DNA of 64,000 nucleotides, from assembly GCA_037176885.1 (NCBI GenBank), contig JAWWNJ010000140.1, forward strand, positions 186,001-250,000, given 5' to 3'. The notes beneath the pieces were generated by a model. The model made no database searches and was not told where the DNA came from. It was given only the letters and a program-made list of their open reading frames with translations. The stretch comes from Favolaschia claudopus (Eukaryota; Basidiomycota; Agaricomycetes; Agaricales; Mycenaceae). The translations under genes and the position numbers were made by a program. The first letter of the stretch is position 1. The number at the start of each line of letters is the position of its first letter. This document shows, one piece after another, positions 53,728 through 64,000 of the stretch.

Positions 53728-55467
53728 ATGGGAGAACAATCGACCGCGTACGACTCGGGTTCTGATATGGAGAAGGGGTCCGACATCGACCAATCCGAGC
53801 TCAAGCATGGGAGCGACTACGCTACGGATCCTCGTATCACCGCTTTCACCGATACCGAGCAGAAGAAGATTTACCGACGAGTCGACCTGCGGCTCGTCGT
53901 GACGCTTGGATGCATGTACATGATCAGTCTGCTGGATCGCACCAACCTGGGTGCTGCCTCCGTAGCCGGGTAAGCGCACTTCGCATTCTTTCTACCTGGT
54001 ACTTACAGACCGCGGTATCAGAATGCAGAGGGATCTCGGGATGAATGCCAAAAACAACGGCTACACCATTGTTTCGCTGGTCTTCTTCTTCACCTATGCC
54101 CTATTTCAGCCTCTCGCCACGGTTTCCATTCGTAGATATGGTCCCCGCATCTTCTTGACCGTCATTATCTTCTGCTGGGGTCTCGTCATGCTTGTAAGGC
54201 CGTCTTTCCGTCAAAGCTCTCGCTATTTCGGCTAGCTGACGAGAGCCCTATTGATAGGGCTTTGGTTTCGTCCACTCGTGGCAGGCCATGGCGGGGCTTC
54301 GTGTGATCTTAGGCATCTTCGAAGCCGGGTTTTATCCCGGCTGTGTTTATCTCCTAAGCACTTGGTACCCGCGCTACGAGCTGCAGAAGCGCAATGCACT
54401 GTTCTACTTGATTGGCAGCACGGCGTCGGCGTTTGGAGGCATCTTGGCCTATGGTCTAATGCAGCTCGACGGCAAGGGCGGACTGGAGGGCTGGAGGTGG
54501 ATTTTCACGGTGAGTCAAGTCCTGTGGCGCAATTTCGCCTCATATTTGTATTCCTCTCTCTCTCAGCGTACGATGCTGATGATCGTTTTTGCAGATTGAG
54601 GGAACCCTCACTTGCTTGCTCGCCCTCGTAGCCTATCTGCTAATCGTTGATTTCCCTGAACACTCTCCCAAGTCATGGCGATTCCTTTCTCAAAAGGAGG
54701 CCGACTTTGTGGTAGCGCGGATTCAGTACGATCGCAACGACGTTGAGACAGTCCCCTTCCACCTAGCCTCATATTTGCGCAACGGTCTGGATAGCAAAGT
54801 ATGGGCCTTTGCCTGGCTTTACATGCTGACGACGACAAACACCTACGCCATCGCCTACTTCTTGCCTATCATTCTCCAAGGTGGCTTGCACTTCAGTGTA
54901 GCGAAGGCTCAGTGCTTGGTTGCGCCTCCCTACGTCGCCTCTGCATTGGTCATGGTCGTCCAAGCATACTACTCCGACAAATGGCGACTTCGCGGCCCTG
55001 TTGTCGTATTCAATTGCGCCATGGGTAGGCCGTTCCTTGCCTCGTATACCCGCGATCACTAAACGATGTGTGCTCTCGCAGGTATCCTTGGTCTCGGCCT
55101 CTTGGGCTATATGACGAACAACGGTGTGCGATATTTCGGCGTCTTCTTGGCCACCGCTGCGTGCAACGCCAACTGCCCGGCCTTGCTGACTTATCAGTCC
55201 AACAACATTCGTGGGCAATGGAAGCGAGCCTTTACGTCGGCGACTCTCATCGGGGGTGGCGCCATCGGCGGTATCATTGGCACCACAGTGTTCCGCGCCG
55301 CCGACGCCCCCGGGTACCGTCCTGGCATCCTCGCCTGCTTGATAGCGAACGCTATCATGATTCTCATCGTGGCGTGGCTGAGCTGGAAGTTCCACCGTGC
55401 CAACAAACGTGTCGACGCCGGTGGGAAACATATTGAGGGATACCCCGGTTTCAAGTACACGTTCTGA
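53728..55467 (+). CDS. MFS transporter, allantoate-permease/anion:cation symporter family
   Basis: Plasma-membrane importer of the Dal5/Tna1 (ACS) family, which take up small organic anions such as allantoate, nicotinate or vitamins. ATG 53,728 (MGEQSTAYDSGSDMEKGSDI) opens an acidic cytosolic tail. Helix 1 with LDRTNLGAASVAG is the family signature. Then MQRDLGMNAKNNGYTIVSLV, LRVILGIFEAGFYPGCVYLL, STWYPRYELQKRNALFY, IEGTLTCLLALVAYLLIVDF, WAFAWLYMLTTTNTYAIAYF, ALLTYQSNNIRGQWKRAFTS and the end EGYPGFKYTF (stop 55,467). Four introns (near 53,970, 54,195, 54,510 and 55,025) keep 12 helices in frame. The substrate is not determinable. Confidence 0.92.
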
Positions 55468-57126
55468 ATGGTCATTCTGGTGATATGAATGAAAGAAGTA
55501 TTGTAATGAATAATCAGGGAGAGTGCCAGTCGATTCGTTTGCGACGAAACTCGGTCACTTGGAGCCTACGATATATGTCCGATACGAATTGCTAACGTCG
55601 AAAACGATTCTCCAATGTTTGTCGACACGTTGTTATAACACCTTTATGTACTATAGCACAAAGAACACGTCTACTTCACCTTCCCCTGGTTCCTTGAAGC
55701 CGGTTCGAGCTTAGACTACAGCTAGCTCGCCAAGATAAACGTGAACAGAAGCCACACAGCTAGCCTTCGTATATGGCACTAGCTAATGCAAAGTCCTAGC
55801 TCAATGTCAGTTTTTGGAATTCTGGGGAAATTCAAGGAAGGTATACCTTGTCAGTGTCGGAATAGAGACAAAGGAGATGGAAGATGCTCTTCGATAGCTC
55901 GTCGGCCGTTCGACTGCGGGGAGCTTATGTGAAGACATGCATCGTGAATCCCGGATTCTTCAAAATGGTCCGTGTGGCAGCACAACACACATATTCGCGT
56001 AACGCACATCTCAAGCGAGGGAAGGTCTGGTATTTTGACATTCGAGTGTTCCGGCACACTAGACGTCGAATTTACGGATGAATAGCTTCGGGCTGGATGC
56101 AGGCCCAGAGATTGAATTAGAGAACCAGTGAGCCCTAGTGTTACAAACTTTTCAGGGGGAATCACAACTCACAGGAGGAGCGCCGAAGGAAGATACGAAA
56201 TATGGCTTTGAAGCGCGAGGGGAGCATCTCGACAGACAGTGAAGGATGCGGAAGAGAAAACTAATCAAATGGCTGTAAGGGCGAGCGCAGAGGACAGAAG
56301 CTAGCGTTTTTCGCATCGAAGGTCTGTCAGACAAGAAGCCTCGAGGACACCGGACCAGATTACATCGGTCAGATAAGTGCTATGAGGTCGAAGGAAGAGG
56401 AAGGGTTGTGGGTCCGAAGGGATTATAGACTTTGGGAACGTAAGTAATACCAGGGAGACGGATTTAATGTGCATGCCATGTGGCCAATGCCAGCTTTTTT
56501 TCTTTATCTCGAAAGCAAGATGGAATGCTTCAGAGAATGCACATGCCTGGACCGAAGGTCCTGAGCGCTCGGAGCGCAGCTAACGAGCTGCACGGTGACC
56601 ACTGCCAACTGGAAGCTCCGGATTTTTCACGGTGAGTCGGCGACGAGCGATAAATTTGCAGCAATTCCGAGTCTTTAGAAAGAGAAGGGATCCAATTCGG
56701 CCATTGGCTCCAATAAAAAAAAATGAGCTGTTATTCGCAAAACCGAGGTCAGGATGAGCGCGCGCTGCAGGTCATTAATGGCGATACTGTAAGAAGACGA
56801 GAGGCATGGGGCTTGCATGGGCATCACCGTGACAGGCTTGGGCGTGATTATTGTGTGACATGATGAAGTTGAACACCCTCACTACGCAATTGTAGCTCAC
56901 GAATCGTCGGCAAATGCAAGTTAATTTGGGATATACTACGTACTCTACCGCCAGATCTCGGACTCGTCGACAGCCGCCTCTTCGACCACAATGAATACAT
57001 AGTAACATCAGTGCCACGGCCTTGCACCGACCAAGGTGAAACCCCGCCTAGGTACAACTACAGCGATCGACTCGTTAGCTGTAAACGTGTATTATATCAG
57101 CCTGAGTGCACGCAAAGAGTTCAACC
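55468..57126 (+). other. Gene-free stretch, 1.66 kb
   Basis: Between the MFS stop and the FAD monooxygenase B stop. Only short ORFs without features on either strand; no terminal repeats or RNA genes recognised. It may hold old degraded sequence. Confidence 0.45.
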
Positions 57127-58677
57127 TTAGGCCTTGCTGAAATGCTTGTCGTAGAACTCCTGCGCATCCTTTATTGCATCGTGCCTCAGCAGATAATCTT
57201 GAACCTCCCGCGCTACCAAATACAATCAACACAACGAGGACGTCGATGAATAGATCAGCTCCACGCACATCGGAAATACAGCGCTCGCTTAGACGGCTCT
57301 ATGGCTTCCTCGAGGGCCTCTCTATTGACATAGTCTCCTCGTGGCTTTCTCAATGTTTGGTATGCCTCCAATCGGCTCGCTATGTCTTCCTTTCTTGTTC
57401 CAAGCGGCAAAAGGCATCCGAGTGTTCCCGCCTCCTCAACGGCAAGCGCTGCGCCTTGCCCGAGCGTCGGTAAAGTAGCATGCGCAGCGTCACCAAGAAG
57501 AGCCACGCGGCCGTTGATCCAGGTATCTAAAACTGGCAAAACGCGCAGTTGCCATTTCAAGATCGGGCTCTCCGCGAGGCCAAATACCGACAAGAACTTG
57601 GCATTAAAGCCGTGGTACGTCTGCAGATATTCCTCCGTCGTTCCAACTGAAGACCAATCTGGAGAAAGCCTCATTCTTCTCGGATCGCTTCGAAAACTGC
57701 GCACAAACCTTTGTCACCTTGGTGGGGATCCGTATATATGGCATTCACATTGATAAGGGTTCCATTTCGGCACGGATATGCGACCACCAAACGGTACTCT
57801 TTGCCGATGAAATTGATTCCTGCCATACCAGAGAGCCCTTCGGTGAGCCAGGCGCCATCGACGTCTTTGAGCTTGGAACTGTCGAGGAGGGAACGGAAAC
57901 AAGAGAGCCCTGAAGGAGGTGCGGTGACTTCCCGACCCAGTACGCTAGTCCGGACGGTGGACTGGCAAAATATCAGTCCGTTTATATCGAAGAGAAGGCT
58001 GCATTACATGAAGACCATCGGCTCCAATGATGAGGTCCGCCTGTATAATTTCCCCACTTTTCAGCGTCAAAGTCGAATCTTCTGGTTTGCAGTCGATGAC
58101 TTTTTGCCCTAGGTGAAGCCGAACAGGTGGTCCTTCGCCTTCTCCAAGTGCCAAACGCATCAGTTCGTCGTGAACATCTTTTCTATGGCACAACAGACTC
58201 TGGTTTAGTTCAGCGTCAATATTGTCACGAAGTTATCCAGGGCAGAAAACAATACCCGGCCTTGATCCATCTCAGGAAGCAACCACCGACGAGCAATCCC
58301 TTCACCAATCACTGCATCGAAAGAGGTAATCTGTTGCCGCGAGTTAATCTACAGAAAGGCGAGGCTTTCCACGGGAGGACGTACACCATCGTAGCTGACA
58401 CCCTTCAAATTCTCTCGACGAACTCCCAGGTGTTCCAAGACTCGGAGAGCATTCACCTGCACACCAATCCCTGCGCCAATTTCCGTTTTGTGCTCGGAAG
58501 TTTCAAATACCTGCGTTTCAAAGATCAGATTCAGATGTGGGTAGGAGTGGACAATACTCGAGACCTGGACCAAGTGCCCGTTCCTACGGAGCGCTATTGC
58601 AGCCGCCAGTCCGCCAATGCCTGCCCCGACCACGGACACTTGCAACGGGCGAGGGGTGTCGAAATTCTGGTGGGACA
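57127..58677 (-). CDS. FAD-dependent monooxygenase, copy B (salicylate hydroxylase-like)
   Basis: Paralog of copy A (19,221-20,779), on the opposite strand and about 37 kb away. ATG at 58,677 (MSHQNFDTPRPLQVSVVGAG) with GAGIGGLAAAIALRRNGH; then FETSEHKTEIGAGIGVQVNA, ITSFDAVIGEGIARRWLLPE, LCHRKDVHDELMRLALGEGE, the DG motif ADLIIGADGLH, and the GD motif LLGDAAHATLPTLGQGAALA, complete here. The end is REVQDYLLRHDAIKDAQEF-Y and stops at 57,127. Intron positions match copy A, including one that splits DK|DWSSVG. All flavin-binding motifs are intact, so this is the copy most likely to be active. Substrate not known; an aromatic acid is typical of the family. Confidence 0.9.
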
Positions 58678-59800
58678 TGTTTTGCTACTGTAGCTTCATG
58701 GACGTGGCGATGGGTTTTATTGTAATCTCGGAATTATACCAGGGCGTGGGTGACATCTGTGCACCGAGATGGATTTCCGTTTTGATTCCGCTCGGTTGGA
58801 CGATCTTGATTTTCTTCAGCCAAGAAGGGGTTCGAAGGATCAAACGGGATCGCACCCGACCTTACCGAGACCCCATGAATGCACGCTGTTCGGCACAGGA
58901 AGAACAGGATGAGGACTTTGAGGACACACAAGCTGATCTGAGGCGGGAGATGACGGCACCACGTACCTACACTGGACAGGCTGGTACACTCAACGACACT
59001 TTCCGGCCGTTCCGCCTGAGATAGTGCAGTATGCTCCCCCTCACAAACCGCAAACTTTGGACGTCGCAAGAATTAGACAGCCGTCAGAAACCTTGATTCC
59101 GCTCTTTCCGTGTCATGAGTGGGTGAAATGAAGGGGATGTCGGGATTTCGGGATTTGGTGCATCAGGTTCAAGCGTTTCGTGTAAGCAGCAATACTGAAA
59201 CAATACGGGGTCGCGGAGTGCGGTAAACATGTGTGTATTTGGTACACACCAATGAATTTTTGCAAATTTGAGCGTTCATGTATTTTACAAAAACTCCACT
59301 CTCCGCTCGCATACATCGAGAATAACTCTCCAAGGCTACCGTTTGCGAGGGACACGATGGCCGCCAAGAGGACAGATCCGTATACGTTCGCAAAGAGTAG
59401 CCGGGAAGAAATCTCCGGACGACACAAGTCGGTGGTGCAGCAGCATGGTCATCGCCGAATCCCGAATGGGCTTGCAAGAAAGGGAACACCAGGCCGAAAG
59501 GAAAGTCAAAAATAACAACTCGGAATAGCCTTAGGCTAAGCGCTAAGCAGTGACCAGTCTGTCCGAATCGACGAGTTGTCGACAGATGAGCTCCATGGAA
59601 CCATGGAACTTGAAGGAAGAGGGATATCAAGCCAGATACACGCCCGCTATTGCCCCGGCGTCATGGACAATACAGTGAAAAAACTTCCGCTAAATTTCTG
59701 GTGGTGGACCCTAGAGCGACATTGAACTTCAAGTTGGACTCATTGAATTGTGTGACAGTCACAAATGTGACCCACTCGCTGTGACTTGTCCTGCACTTTC
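58678..59800 (+). other. Stretch between FAD monooxygenase B and CWC2
   Basis: About 1.12 kb. A plus-strand frame at 58,697-59,024 starts MDVAMGFIVISELYQGVG and contains one hydrophobic segment (WISVLIPLGWTILIFF) and an acidic tail; it could encode a small membrane protein but matches nothing I know. Four GTGAC/GTCAC elements cluster at 59,752-59,785 before the CWC2 start. Confidence 0.4.
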
Positions 59801-61100
59801 ATGTCGACCTCTGAAATCGTTGAAGAAACCCAGCCAGTCGCCGTCGTAGCACCCAAAAAGCAGAAGAAACTTAAACCTGCACGAAAACAAGTGAAGCCCG
59901 GGGATGTGGTGAAAACAGAAGCACCACAAACCGGTAAAGAATACAGTAAGTATTTACCGTTTCTGTTTGGCATGCTCTAATTTGAGTTCGCTAGACATAT
60001 GGTATAACAAGTGGGCAGGAGGAGACCGCGAGGATAGCTATTCAAAGTCGGTATTTCTCGTCTGTCTGAAGTCGTACTTGACGCTAAGATATACTTCGCA
60101 GTAAAGTGAAATCGCAAACCCGCTGTAATATCAAGCGCGACTCGGGCCTCACGCGTGCCAACGTCACGGGAATCAAGTACACTTGTCTCTACTTCGCGCG
60201 CGGATGCTGTCCGTATGGCTGGGAGTGTGAATACCTGCACACGCTACCCGATCCGAACGACCAGCTGCCTGACAGTTCCAAGGACTGTTTTGCGCGCGAC
60301 AAGTTTGCTGACTATCGTGACGATATGGGCGGTGTCGGTAGCTTCAACCGGCAGAATCGGACGTTATACATTGGGCGAATTAAGGAGACTGGGAATGGTT
60401 TGGAAACGGAAGAGGTCGTTATGCGGCATTTCAAGGAGTGGGGTCAGATTGAGCGAGGTTTGGCTCTATTTCCCCTCCTTTCTGAGTTTTGTGCTGAAAC
60501 CCATGACTTCTAGACGACTCTGAAACGGGATGGGCCGTGAAAGTCCTCCAGTACCGCAGCGTCGCCTTCGTGACCTATGTCTCCGAGCTGCACGCGCAGT
60601 TTGCGAAAGAGGCGATGGCTTGCCAATCCATGGATAACGACGAGATCCTCAATGTGCGATGGGCGACCGAGGATCCGAACCCTGTACAAAAAGTCGCGGA
60701 GAAGCGACGACTCGTTGAGATGGGCCAGGAGGTCATAAAAGCCAAGGTCGACCCTCGTATCGTCGATGCCATGCGTACCATTCGCGCATTGGAGGACGGT
60801 GATGTATTAGACGACGATGGCTACGTGTTGGAAGGCGACGACGTCGAGGACGATGGCTCCGGAGAGCCAGGTGCGAAGCGGCGGCGTCTAGAAGCTCCGT
60901 CACCTCCACCGGTGGAAGCAGAGCCTCTCCAGCCAAAGGGGTTGTTGAATGCGGATACGTTGGAGGGTTTGAAGTATTTTGCGGAGATACGGAAACGGAA
61001 TGGCGCTCCTGCCGCGACTGCACCACCGCGAGCAGCTGCCGCGCCACCACTCAAACCTGGGCTCGGTTTGGCGGACTACGGGAGCGACGACGAGGATTAG
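59801..61100 (+). CDS. CWC2: Pre-mRNA-splicing factor Cwc2 (RBM22 family)
   Basis: Spliceosomal NineTeen-complex-associated protein that contacts U6 snRNA near the catalytic core. ATG 59,801 (MSTSEIVEETQPVAVVAPKK) leads into a basic segment, then after two introns NIWYNKWAGGDREDSYSK and TRCNIKRDSGLTRAN of the Torus domain. The CCCH finger is CLYFARGCCPYGWECEYLH, followed by DCFARDKFADYRDDMGGVGS. The RRM follows: RTLYIGRIKE (RNP2), a helix, then an intron, then RSVAFVTYV (RNP1) and LNVRWATEDPNP. The C-terminus is low-complexity (Pro/Ala, ending GLADYGSDDED). Four introns; the stop at 61,100 is 94 nt from the convergent TMA46 stop. All RNA-contacting motifs are present. Confidence 0.95.
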
Positions 61101-61194
61101 ACACTGCGATCAGATGTAATAATTGTGTTATACAATTTTTGTACGAGCGTCCCACATATATAACAACAGATCGTTACAATGTACCTCTTGCAGT

Positions 61195-62620
61195 TCATCC
61201 TCTACCCTCGCCGCTACCGCCAGCGTCTCCTTCCCGAAAGCCCTCATGCAGAGAGAGGTCAGCAATGCGCTGAGCCTCCGCGGCAGCATCCTCGTCCTCT
61301 TTCTCTTGCCGATACATCTGTAGATCCCAGTCGTCGGACGCGTCTCCGTCGTCGTCCTCGAACCATTCGGGATTGTACTCGAACTACGGAGGACAAGTCA
61401 GATGATGTATAGAAGCAAATTGTGGAGAAGAAGCAAGCATACCAAATCTTTACCACTCATGCCAGAGTTCTTACCAGCAGCGCGATTCTGCTCCTTCGCC
61501 TTCCGGAGAGCCTCCTGCTCCGCCTCCTTCTTATCCATCCGGGTCTTCTTCCAAATGGCAAATGACTCTGGCGTCACTGGTGTCAGATTGGAGCCGAGTT
61601 TGTGTCGCTGCAGCACGATGAGGACAGAGCGAGAGATCATGCATAACCGCCGTACCTCGACTTCCAAGAACTCCTCCAAACTTATCACATTGGCTTTAGC
61701 TGCCTCCTCTGCCGCCTTCCGATCGGCTTTCAGAACGAATCCTGGAGGGAGAGCGTGTCGATATTGGCATTGATCACCGTTTGGGCATTCCCAGAACCAG
61801 CCGAATCTGAGGACGCGATGTCAATGGGGGAAGAAGTGACGCAAACGGGTAGTACGCACTTTCCAGACTCGATGGCCTCAATGAAAAATTTGCATACGAT
61901 CTGGATGGAATAGCTATGAATTCCGAGTAGAAAGAGAGCCAGGAAAAGCAAGCATACATCTGTTGTCGTTCGTGGATTGCCAGCCTTTGAGAGGACGACA
62001 TTTGCCAGCTTCTCTTGATCCCATTTATCCATGGTGTCTGCAAGTAAGCACGCTTGAGCCACATCTTCATGCGCCGAGAATGATGGCCTCACCAGCAAGC
62101 TTTTCCTCCCGACTGTCAGCATACAAATTCTTCTTCTCGACCTTGCGCTCGACGTTCAGATCGTGGCTGAACTTACACTTCTTCCCCTTATCGCAGTGCC
62201 CCGCCTTGTAGAACGCACAGAGCACTGTCTTCGGATCGACACCGAAAGGCACTTTCTGAGCTTGCACGGGTTGTAAGAGCGCAGCCTCCTCCTTCTTGCG
62301 TTTCTCTTCCTCCAGTTTCTCCTTAGCGCGCATAGCTTGCTCTTTCTCCTTCTCGACCGTCGCACGCGATTTCCCCGTAACAGCAGATTGCGCCTGGATT
62401 CGGGCTACTTCTTGCTTGACTCTCGCGGATTTGTTTTTCTAGGCTTTGAATGAATTCTTTCCTGTTAATCGAGACCGTTGAATACAAACATTTTTCATCC
62501 CGAATGTCTGGCGGCCTCCTTCGTCAGTCAGTGCCCTTCGGGGTCAATGATTGCAACCAAATTCACCTTGTCCTCCTTGACTTTGGAGGAGCTCGCTTGC
62601 TGCTGTTTCTTGGGCGCCAT
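61195..62620 (-). CDS. TMA46: CCCH zinc-finger translation-associated protein Tma46 (DFRP1/ZC3H15)
   Basis: Ribosome-associated partner of the Rbg1/DRG1 GTPase. ATG 62,620 starts [18 protein letters not shown]; an intron, then a highly charged coiled coil ([20 protein letters not shown]), the first finger [19 protein letters not shown], and [20 protein letters not shown]. After introns come [20 protein letters not shown] and the second finger, built from [20 protein letters not shown] and [15 protein letters not shown]. The DRG-binding region reads [20 protein letters not shown] and [19 protein letters not shown]. An acidic end with [20 protein letters not shown] stops at 61,195. Six introns. 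Start and motifs match the family in order and spacing. The promoter holds a GTGACGTCAC palindrome. Confidence 0.94.
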
Positions 62621-63438
62621 TCTGGATGATTTTTTGGCTTAGAATACAAGCTCCAGTTATGCAAATGAGCCCAAGGCGAATGTAGGGTTGTGAGGGCAGG
62701 TGTGACGAAATTGTGACTGTTATCGTCACGGCTGTGATGCTGTGACGTCACTCGTAGTTAGTGTGGCAGACCCCCCATTGCCACAGACTCCTGGCGTCCA
62801 TGGCGAAGAATTATCGACTCGACAAACCCTTGGATGGCACGAACAGCGGTCAGACTGACTCCGGAAAGCCTTATCTGAGCATGAACTATCTTTGTCAGAT
62901 GACTCTGAATTAAATGAGGCTGGCCGCCCTGAATCAGAATCCCACAAAAATCCCACCTCTCAGGTTCAAGGAACTTGAAGGAAGTGCGCGATATCCTTTA
63001 AACAGCAGCGCACGCGTCGCAACACTCAACAAACCAAGCTTACGAGCAGGTTCTGGTGGGAAACGTACACGCAACTTTTCCCGCTTCTTCGGTAGATGCG
63101 CGGAATACCGGAAAATGAGAACGAATGGAAACTAGGCGGAATAGTTTGATTGGTTTCGCAAGACTACAGGGACGCGCCAGGCATCCGCTTTCGTCGTACT
63201 CCTCGTAAAGGGCATCTTTTCAACGGGCCGTACTTTCAATCGGCACGTCTCTGACCAATCTCTGACTCAGGTTCAATTCAATTGTTTGTAAGTATGTCAG
63301 TCAGTATGAGGTCGCATGTTGCCGTGGAGAAGGGTAGGTGGGTAAAAGGGAAAGGAAGTGACGGTGTCTTTGGCGTAAGCACCGACCACGAATCGCGTTA
63401 TAAAAAGTGTTGTCGTCTCCCCCATCTTCACGGATCCA
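62621..63438 (+). promoter_or_regulatory. Upstream region TMA46 / FAD monooxygenase C
   Basis: An 818-base divergent region. Near TMA46: GTGAC elements at 62,702-62,751, including GTGACGTCAC at 62,742-62,751. Near copy C: TATA box TATAAAAA at 63,399-63,406, 33 nt before the ATG. No gene in between. Confidence 0.5.
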
Positions 63439-64000
63439 ATGTCGAGCGACTCTTCAAGCGGTTTAAAGATTTCCATTGTCGGCGCAGGCATTGCTGGATT
63501 GACAGCAGCCTTGGCGTTGAGGAGAAACGGTCACCAAGTGCAGGTCTGTACAACTAATACTTACATGGATTCGTGATTCAAATTTTTCTTGTCCAGATTT
63601 TTGAAGCATACCAGAACAAGAAAGAAGTCGGCGCGGCGCTTTCGGTTCCAGTCAATGCTTTGCGAGTGCTTGATTCCCTCCAAATCCGCCGTGAGAACCT
63701 CAAAGGCGTCCCTTTTCAAAATGTAGACACTTGCAATTTCAAGTTTCTCGCATGTGTTCTTACTCTAATTCGGCTCAGGTAGTTACTTTCGATGCTCACA
63801 GCGGCGAGGTCATTTCCGTGCCTCGACCAAGCTCCGGCACTCAGGCTCCGATTGTGGGTTGGATTTTCTGCACGCCTAGGCAGTGTAATCAATACGAATA
63901 TAGAGCTTACTGTGTCATCGCGGTGATCTGTATGAAGAACTCACGCATTTAGCAACTGGAGAAGGGCAAGGTCCTCCAGTCAAGTTGCATCTTGGCGCCA
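63439..64000 (+). CDS. FAD-dependent monooxygenase, copy C (partial, runs off right edge)
   Basis: Third member of the family. ATG 63,439 (MSSDSSSGLKISIVGAGIAG) shows the dinucleotide fold GAGIAGLTAALALRRNGHQV. A 53-nt intron leads to FEAYQNKKEVGAALSVPVNA and LRVLDSLQIRRENLKGVPF, aligning with copies A and B at the same splice position. Another intron follows before VVTFDAHSGEVISVPRPSSG. The last bases (LATGEGQGPPVKLHLGA) match the region after the DVHDELMRL segment of A and B. It is more divergent than A and B are from each other. The C-terminal part lies beyond the window. Confidence 0.85.

Noticed and set aside
54769..55431. 220-codon minus-strand ORF
   Set aside because: Antisense shadow of the allantoate-permease-type MFS gene.
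50786..58677. P450 + MFS + FAD monooxygenase as a secondary-metabolite cluster
   Set aside because: No backbone enzyme (PKS, NRPS, terpene synthase) is visible, and a 1.66-kb gap separates the MFS from the monooxygenase.
59169..59630. 153-codon minus-strand ORF
   Set aside because: No domain, no splice context and overlapped by ORFs in several frames; likely chance.
1..64000. CRISPR arrays, rRNA genes, bacterial-type operons
   Set aside because: None seen. The sequence is intron-rich eukaryotic DNA without regularly spaced direct repeats.

Overview
The window looks like nuclear DNA of a filamentous basidiomycete, most likely an Agaricomycete. Genes lie on both strands and carry many very short introns (about 45-60 nt, GT...AG). 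The families are those typical of that group: Zn2Cys6 regulators, cytochrome P450, an NB-ARC/TPR protein, FAD monooxygenases and a fungal-type DUF2415-like WD40 protein. No species is assigned. Exons were joined by eye, so internal splice sites are approximate unless stated.

Layout. 1-7,015: the start of a Zn2Cys6 regulator running off the left edge, ribosomal protein uL4 (RPL4), a type II membrane glycosyltransferase-like protein, and a second Zn2Cys6 regulator paralogous to the first. 7,440-16,023: a DHA2-type MFS transporter gene split by a complete 6.7-kb LINE retrotransposon flanked by a 14-bp target duplication. 16,477-18,964: ATM1, the mitochondrial ABC exporter. 19,221-20,779: FAD monooxygenase copy A, followed at 20,828-21,279 by a 452-bp foldback MITE with a 9-bp target duplication (Mutator-like). 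21,448-23,214: PGS1 (mitochondrial phosphatidylglycerophosphate synthase). 23,215-26,146 is gene-poor. 26,147-30,707: COQ4, a C2H2-type zinc-finger protein and a trans-3-hydroxy-L-proline dehydratase.

30,821-36,000: a protein with repeated CxxC...CxxxC zinc motifs, a NADAR-domain protein and a MYND protein. 37,038-41,650: a third Zn2Cys6 regulator and a WD40 protein. 43,688-45,901: a secreted type-B carboxylesterase. 46,406-49,911: an NLR-like protein (helical N-terminus, NB-ARC, TPR) carrying an in-frame stop. 50,786-55,467: a P450 and an allantoate-permease-type MFS. 57,127-58,677: FAD monooxygenase copy B. 59,801-62,620: CWC2 (spliceosome) and TMA46 (translation), convergent. 63,439-end: FAD monooxygenase copy C, partial.

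How they fit together. Conserved housekeeping genes (RPL4, ATM1, PGS1, COQ4, CWC2, TMA46) are interspersed with accessory genes for detoxification, transport and self/non-self surveillance. The accessory stretches hold the transposons, tandem or dispersed paralogs and probable lesions. ATM1, PGS1 and COQ4 all act in mitochondria, but they are separate units and I see no operon-like logic. Several housekeeping promoters share clusters of a GTGAC/GTCAC element. No tRNA, rRNA or CRISPR array was found.
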